Source of the DNA: Planctomycetaceae bacterium
GTDB taxonomy: Bacteria > Planctomycetota > Planctomycetia > Planctomycetales > Planctomycetaceae
DNA length: 64,000 bases
Assembly (NCBI GenBank): GCA_019636285.1
Contig: JAHBXV010000014.1
Coordinates: 1 to 64,000, forward strand
Direction of reading: 5' to 3'
A model generated the notes under the pieces. That model saw only the letters and a list, made by a program, of their open reading frames with translations. It ran no database searches and was not told the DNA's origin. The position numbers and the translations under genes were made by a program. Positions 59,225-64,000 of this stretch are shown here, one piece after another; the stretch's first letter is position 1; each line of letters begins with the position of its first letter.

Positions 59225-59859
59225 ATGGCCATGTTGACGCCGCTACGGAGTGATGGTGATCGAATCACCCTGCCGAACGTGGGCTGGCGGTTGTACGCGC
59301 AACTTCGCGACGATCCGTCGCGCTCGGGCGTGCGGATGACCTACCATCGGGGAGTGCTCGAACTGATGTCTCCCTCCGGACCGCATGAACGTATTCGTCG
59401 ACTGCTGGAGCTACTGGTCGCTGAGTGGTGCGTCCATCATCGAATCGCCCGCGCCACGTTTGGCAGCACCACCATCGGCGGGAAGATCTGCAATCAGGGC
59501 TGGAACCGGATGCCTGTTTCTATATCGAGCACGAAGCCGACGTTCGGGATCACGAGGAGATCGACCTCGCGATCCATCCTCCGCCTGACCTCGTGCTGGA
59601 AGTTGAAATCAGCCGATCGACTGCCGGACGGTTGGCCATCTACGCCGAGATGGGCGTGCCTGAAGTCTGGCGCACTGACGGAGACGTCCTGCGCATGTGC
59701 CGGCTCGACGAAGAGGGGACATATCGCGAAGTTCGCGAGAGCCAGGCGCTTCCCGGTCTGAAGCCCGACGACCTTCGCCGATTCCTAGCACTGCGCACCG
59801 AGGTCGATGAGTCGACGCTCACGATCCAGTTCCGGGAATGGATGAGCGGCGGTGTGTAA
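59225..59859 (+). pseudogene. Frameshifted Uma2 family gene
   Basis: Two frames together make one Uma2 protein of about 210 residues. The first (from ATG 59225) gives YHRGVLELMSPSGPHERIRR and ATFGSTTI; the second continues RREDLQSGLEPDACFYIEHEA and DLVLEVEISRSTAGRLAIYA to 59859. The shift is at about 59475, where AT[C] must have lost one base (ATnCGGCGG). The conserved halves suggest a recent lesion or a sequencing error. Related intact gene at 39597. Confidence 0.82.
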
Positions 59860-59866
59860 TGACTGC

Positions 59867-59953
59867 TCAGGTGGCAGGCCCTGATGGCTTCGCGGAAGGG
59901 CGTGGTGTATGGGCTAACCTCACGCCCTTTGAAGACTCAGGGCGTGCCACCCA
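59867..59953. repeat. MITE-like palindromic repeat, family B, copy 2
   Basis: About 85 bases with outer inverted repeats GGTGGCAGGCCCTGA (59870-59884) and TCAGGGCGTGCCACC (59937-59951), 14 of 15 matching, and an inner pair AAGGGCGTG (59896-59904) with CACGCCCTT (59921-59929). The reverse complement aligns along its length with 44816-44901. It sits 8 bases after the Uma2 remnant. Confidence 0.82.
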
Positions 59954-60004
59954 GGAATGCGATTCTTCCGTCGACATCAAGCAAATTATCGCGTTTGCCG
60001 GGGG

Positions 60005-61044
60005 TTAAATGGGGAGGTTGACCCGCGTTCCCAATGTCGCGCTTTGTTGGACGGCTTCGGTGAATTCCAGGTCGCGGAGCGCGGTGGCGAAATCGTTGTG
60101 GCGGATGGGTTCCAGTCCCCGGATCGCGCGGACGAATTCTTCTTCGACCCGCCAGCGACCGCGTTTCTCTTCGGGAATAATCACTTCCCGCAGCTTAGGA
60201 TCGCCCACGCGAGCCGCAAAGAGGCGATCGACACCGTTTTCAAAGACGATCTTGATGGTTCCCTGGCTGCCGAAGAGGTGAATCTGTCGTCCCGGCCCGA
60301 AGAACGTCATGCCGCTGAAGTGATAGATGCCCCGCGCGCCGTTCGCGTACTGGGTGAGCGCCTGAACCGACTCCGGAACGGTAACCGGGAGCATTCTCGG
60401 GCTGTGAGCGTCCGGACGCGTGGGCTCGAAAATCGTGCGTGCGAAACCGGCTGTGGAATCCACCGGGAGACAGTCTCGTGCAGGATCCCCAGGCTGAGGA
60501 CGTTGATGCCGCTGATCTCGGCATCCTGCCGCCAGTGAAGAAACTCGGAATAGTCGGTGTACGACTCGTCGACGTCGATGACGACGACTTCGCGCAGGTC
60601 GCCCAAGAACGCGAACTGAAACAGTTCGCGAACTTCCGCGTCGCAGACCAGACCGTACGGACTGGGAACCACCATCGCCACCCGGTCGGGCCGAGCCTGG
60701 GCAGCGACGAGCATCTCGCGACCTTCCGCGACGCTTCGCGCCATCCGGGCTTCACACAGCACGTGCTTTCCGGCGGCCAGCGCGTCACAGGTGACATCGC
60801 GATGGAGATTCGGCCAGGTGCCAATCACCACGGCGTCGATCTCAGGGCTCGCGACGAGTTCCTGCCAGGTGGCAAATGCCTGGGGAATGTCGAATTCCGC
60901 GGCCGCCTTTTGCGACGACTCCAGGGTGCTGTTGGCGACGGCCACCACCCGCACGTTCTCTTGCGATCGCAGTCCCGGAAGGTGACGAGCCCTCGTATTG
61001 GCCCCGGCTCCCACAATTCCCACGCGCAACTCGGCACCAGACAT
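60005..61044 (-). pseudogene. Frameshifted Gfo/Idh/MocA family oxidoreductase
   Basis: Minus-strand gene in two frames. The N-terminal frame (ATG 61044) has the Rossmann motif RVGIVGAGANTRARHLPG and the EKP-like segment HVLCEARMARSVAEG up to about SLGILHETVSRWIPQPVSHAR. The remainder (IFEPTRPDAHSPRMLPV, FSGMTFFGPGRQIHLFGSQG, ending VNLPI) is in another frame to 60005. One base appears missing near 60434. If intact, about 345 residues. Neither half has a signal peptide. Confidence 0.82.
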
Positions 61045-61234
61045 AAGGCGAACACCTGAACAGTCATCTCGCGGAAGTCGTTATGGACCGGCAGGGCCGA
61101 TCGAACGGGGAAGCATACCCATCGGCCGGGTTTTCGTCATCCGCGCGTGGTGAATCGACGTTCTCCGGGCTAGTTTTGCCAAAATGAACTTTTCTCGGCC
61201 ATACGTTCAATAACGCTCCACCTGGAAGTTCCGC

Positions 61235-62809
61235 ATGCTGACGCGACTGCAATTTCTGCTGCTGGCGACTCTGCTTGCGCTTCCGGTGGTGGTTTTTGCC
61301 ATCGTTGGCCTGTGGGCGCTGATCGAAACGGGTCGATATCTGTGGATCTGGTGGACCATTCCGGTGGCCTGGGGACTTGCCGGACTGCTGTATCGGCTCT
61401 GGAAACGGCGCATTGAGATTCCGCTTCCGGAACTTCAGGAATCGTTCTGGACGCCCCGCGATCGCCAGGCGGCCGCTGTCGTCGAGCGGATGCAGAATGA
61501 AGTCGTTCGGCGAACGCCCGAGGAATTAACGAGCCCGGAATTCTATGTGTCGGCGAGTCGGCAACTGGCCACCGAAGTCGCCCGCATTTACCACACCTCG
61601 CGAACCGATCCTCTGGACGGTGTTTCAGTGGTCGAATTCCTCGCGGCGGTGCGACTGGCGTCCGAAGACCTGGAAGCGTGGTTCCGCGAGAATGTGCCCG
61701 GCAGCCATCTCATCACGATCGGACAGTGGCGAATGCTGCAGTACGCTCCGACGTGGTGGAACCGGGCGACGGCCATCGGATGGGTGGCGTCGATCGTCTG
61801 GAACCCGCTCAATCTCACTCGGTACCTGGCCTCGAAACTGACGACGGAGCCGCTGGCACGCGACGTTCAGCAAAACGTCCTGGGTGTGTTTTATCTGCTC
61901 TACATCCGACAATTGGGATACTACCTGATTGAACTGCAAAGCGGACGGCTGCGCGGCGGATCGCAGCATTACCGCAACCTGCTGAAACGAACCGAAATCC
62001 CAACCACGACCGGCGAGTCGGCGCAATCGACTGGGGCCCAATCGCACGCGACCGCGTCGATGGCCAAGCCAGCCGTGACCGTTGCCTTGGTGGGCCAGGT
62101 GAAAGCCGGGAAATCGAGCCTCATCAATTGCCTGTTGAAAGAAGAGGCGGCGGCCGTGGACGTCCTGCCGCAAACAAGAGCCGTGCAACGGTATGCCCTC
62201 AAACGCCCGACCGGCGAACATGAAGTCGTTCTGCTCGACACCACTGGCTACAGCGACGCCGGAGTGACCCCCGCCGAACGGGAAGAGACGCGTCGCGCGG
62301 TGCGCGAAGCCGATCTCACCATTCTGGTTCTAGATGCCCGCTCCCCCGCGCGACAGGCCGACCTGGCCATGCTCGACGATCTGGCCGACTACTTCCGACG
62401 GAACCCTCAGCTCAAACCGCCGCCACTGATCGCGGTTCTTAACCGTGTCGACGGACTCTCGCCGGCCATGGAGTGGGCTCCTCCGTATGATCTGACGAAC
62501 CCGGGCCGTCCGAAGGTTCGCTCCATCCTGGATGCGTGCCAATACGCGCGCGAAGTCTTCGGCGACCGCACGGTCGCCGTGGTTCCGGTCTGCGCGGACA
62601 TCGCTCGCGGGCGTGAGTGGAACATCGAGGGAGGGCTGATTCCGGTGATGGCGGAACAGTTGGACGAAGCGCACGGCGGGGCGCTGCTGCGTCTTCTCCA
62701 TGCCGATGTTCGTCGCGAACAATGGCGACTGGTGCTCCGCCAGCTTCGCGGAGCCGGAAGAGAACTGATCGAAGGGATTCAACTGGGCCTGGAGCGGCTG
62801 TCCCGCTGA
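61235..62809 (+). CDS. Membrane-anchored P-loop GTPase
   Basis: A 524-residue protein with two N-terminal transmembrane segments (about 5-25 and 35-52). The cytoplasmic part carries G1 GQVKAGKSS (287-295), G3 DTTG (LLDTTGYSD) and G4 NRVD (AVLNRVDGL). The middle section (about 70-250) is helical. The layout resembles DUF697/YcjX-like or Era-like GTPases of unknown role. ATG 61235. It resembles the GTPase at 13236 in motif type but differs in architecture. Confidence 0.82.
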   Translation: MLTRLQFLLLATLLALPVVVFAIVGLWALIETGRYLWIWWTIPVAWGLAGLLYRLWKRRIEIPLPELQESFWTPRDRQAAAVVERMQNEVVRRTPEELTSPEFYVSASRQLATEVARIYHTSRTDPLDGVSVVEFLAAVRLASEDLEAWFRENVPGSHLITIGQWRMLQYAPTWWNRATAIGWVASIVWNPLNLTRYLASKLTTEPLARDVQQNVLGVFYLLYIRQLGYYLIELQSGRLRGGSQHYRNLLKRTEIPTTTGESAQSTGAQSHATASMAKPAVTVALVGQVKAGKSSLINCLLKEEAAAVDVLPQTRAVQRYALKRPTGEHEVVLLDTTGYSDAGVTPAEREETRRAVREADLTILVLDARSPARQADLAMLDDLADYFRRNPQLKPPPLIAVLNRVDGLSPAMEWAPPYDLTNPGRPKVRSILDACQYAREVFGDRTVAVVPVCADIARGREWNIEGGLIPVMAEQLDEAHGGALLRLLHADVRREQWRLVLRQLRGAGRELIEGIQLGLERLSR

Positions 62810-63286
62810 ATTCTGGCGGAATTCGGAAGGAACATTATATTTTTGCAAACAATTGCCAAATAAAGAGTTGCGAACAAAACAACTTTCACTCCCGGAATTC
62901 GGCGGGGGGCTACCCCGATTTCGGTAATCCACGCCCGGATCAGATTCGTTTCCACTCATGGAGCTGATGAGAAGAAATGAGAACGGTAATCCGAAGTGTT
63001 GAGGCGACAAAGCAATCCGTCGGCCTCAACCGCGTGACTGCGGCTGCGAGCTTCGGAGTTGTCGACCGTTTCGGGTGGATCGGACGAACGCGACTCGTTG
63101 TCGCGGGATGGCTTTGGACTCGCAGCCGTTTTGATGAAATTCCGACAACGGGCTGGCGAAACAGCCGGGCTGATTTCGGATGTTGATTCGCGAAACGAAT
63201 GGTGGTGAAGAGACGTTGGTGTTGTTTGGGTGACGTCGGGGGCCGTTGCGATGGCTCGCCGACCATGACGAGGAAAGGCGCAAAAA
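62810..63286 (+). other. Long non-coding leader before the hibernation factor gene
   Basis: This 477-base stretch contains an AT-rich island (about 62830-62890) that could hold a promoter, but no consensus pair is clear. A 69-codon frame at 62977-63186 lacks a ribosome site and looks like chance. A GAGGAAAGG sequence just before 63287 serves the next gene. Confidence 0.5.
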
Positions 63287-63613
63287 ATGACCTTGCAGAT
63301 CGCCGCTCGTGGAGTTCGGCTGTTGCCTTCTTTCGTGGATGCCGTGGAACGCAAAGCGGCGCAGGCGTTTGACCGCTTTGAACGCAGCTTGATCGATGTC
63401 CGTCTGATGCTGCGCGACCTCAACGGCCCCAAGGGCGGAACCGATAAGCTCTGTCGCGTCGAGATTGCCGTGGTTCATGGTCCGAACATTATCGTCGAAT
63501 CGCGGGGCGACGACGTCCTGTCGGTCGCGGGTCGTGCCATCGACCGCGCGGCGCATGCCGTGTCTCGCCGCCTCGAACGATTGACCAACTCGCGACACGG
63601 CCGGGCGGGTTAA
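63287..63613 (+). CDS. hpf: Ribosome hibernation promoting factor (short HPF/RaiA family)
   Basis: A 108-residue S30AE-family protein that binds the 30S subunit and blocks translation in stationary phase. Recognisable parts: the N-terminal strand LQIAARGVRLLPSFVDAV, helix with RFERSLIDVRLMLRDL, and IIVESRGDDVLSVAGRAIDRAAHAV. Only the S30AE domain is present, so it is a short form. ATG 63287 has a ribosome site about 12 bases away. A good terminator follows. Confidence 0.85.
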   Translation: MTLQIAARGVRLLPSFVDAVERKAAQAFDRFERSLIDVRLMLRDLNGPKGGTDKLCRVEIAVVHGPNIIVESRGDDVLSVAGRAIDRAAHAVSRRLERLTNSRHGRAG

Positions 63614-63663
63614 ACCTCGTGGCGGTGATCTGAAACCGGCTTCTTTGCCGACACTCTGAATGG

Positions 63664-63701
63664 AAGGCCGCGTTTTCTCATCGAGGACGCGGCCTTTTTT
63701 T
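63664..63701 (+). terminator. Rho-independent terminator after hpf
   Basis: Stem AAGGCCGCG (63664-63672) with CGCGGCCTT (63688-63696), 15-base loop, and a run of seven T (63695-63701). Its T run abuts the 3' end of the converging NAD kinase gene (stop at 63700-63702). Confidence 0.92.
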
Positions 63702-64000
63702 AGGCGTGGCCATTTGTCGGGCCGTTGTTGGAAACCAAGTTTCCACCCCAACCAAGTTTGCGATGGAGCGTCGCGTAGTAGCTGTGTTCGGGAAGTCTGG
63801 CCAGGAGAAACGAAACCGGGGCTCGTGAAACCACGACCCTGTCGCCAGGGAGTAGCGGCAACTTCACCTGCCCGTCGATCACCAGCGTCGTGCCAGGCGG
63901 AGGCTCGTCGAGGGAGAGCGTATAAACGCAATCCGCCCGGTCGACGACCGGGCGTTGCGTCAGCGTGTGCGCGCAGATGGGCGTGATGACAAATGCCTGC
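63700..64000 (-). CDS. nadK: NAD kinase, C-terminal part
   Basis: The last 99 codons of a leftward gene that enters from the right edge; stop at 63700-63702. The visible sequence (VITPICAHTLTQRPVV, then LVIDGQVKLPLLPGDRVVVSRA and RKLGWGG) matches the C-terminal domain of NAD kinase, which makes NADP from NAD with ATP. The catalytic GGDG and NE motifs lie outside the window. Confidence 0.85.
   Translation of the reverse strand, partial: QAFVITPICAHTLTQRPVVDRADCVYTLSLDEPPPGTTLVIDGQVKLPLLPGDRVVVSRAPVSFLLARLPEHSYYATLHRKLGWGGNLVSNNGPTNGHA

Noticed and set aside
62977-63186. 69-codon plus-strand frame in the hpf leader
   Set aside because: No ribosome-binding site and no recognisable sequence; likely chance.
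63026-63931. 301-codon minus-strand frame over hpf
   Set aside because: Antisense to hpf and its terminator, and overlaps the nadK 3' end in another frame.

Overview
The window looks like chromosome of a planctomycete (Planctomycetota, probably order Planctomycetales). The evidence is a cytochrome-type DUF1549/DUF1553 protein, a DUF1549/DUF1553 plus DUF1501 gene pair, a secreted sulfatase, Tat-exported Gfo/Idh/MocA oxidoreductases, Uma2-family genes, large planctomycete-style GTPases, and GC-rich DNA with short gene gaps. I see no rRNA, tRNA, CRISPR array, phage or insertion sequence. The genus cannot be fixed from the sequence alone.

Layout. 1-5.7 kb: a partial leftward cytochrome/DUF1549 gene, a rightward DUF1549/DUF1553 gene carrying EF-hands, and a Tat-exported DUF1501 gene, followed by a strongly structured 3' element (5753-5881). 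6-10 kb: an envelope cluster, Skp/OmpH chaperone, LpxC, LpxA and an LpxA-overlapping Gfo/Idh dehydrogenase, consistent with lipid A synthesis. 10-20.8 kb: sulfatase, glucose-dehydrogenase-like enzyme, large GTPase, RibD, SEC-C/TPR protein and S41 tail-specific protease ending at a clear intrinsic terminator. 21-24.3 kb: an ABC-2 exporter pair and an MFS transporter. 24.3-29.5 kb (leftward): small conserved protein, GcvT and the SdhC-SdhA-SdhB succinate dehydrogenase with a good promoter in front of sdhC. 29.7-34.6 kb: membrane glycosyltransferase-like protein, GlgX debranching enzyme and an MFS drug-type exporter.

34.8-42.3 kb (leftward): leuC, an interposed Uma2 gene, leuD, apbE, a DoxX-like membrane protein and a Tat-exported oxidoreductase, preceded by a small TPR-like gene. 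42.7-49.4 kb: WecA/MraY-type transferase, acetamidase/formamidase, GH18 glycosidase, isocitrate-lyase-family enzyme, RNase D and a PH-domain membrane protein. 49.5-57 kb: an unknown protein, two methyltransferases (the second frameshifted), a dicarboxylate/amino-acid symporter, a TPR/outer-membrane-like protein, a secreted unknown and an NHL-repeat protein. 57-64 kb: short-form PheT, a frameshifted Uma2 gene, a frameshifted Gfo/Idh gene, a membrane GTPase, an HPF-type ribosome hibernation factor with its terminator, and the 3' end of an NAD kinase gene.

Most distinctive features: the multi-hairpin element at 5753-5881; two families of dispersed palindromic repeats (2386/11923 and 44816/59867); three genes each broken by an apparent one-base deletion; and several domain or motif deviations (EF-hands in DUF1549/DUF1553, PheT without its tRNA-binding domain, a changed cation motif in the symporter). 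No defence island or biosynthetic cluster is visible. The best candidate for something undescribed is the structured RNA-like element.
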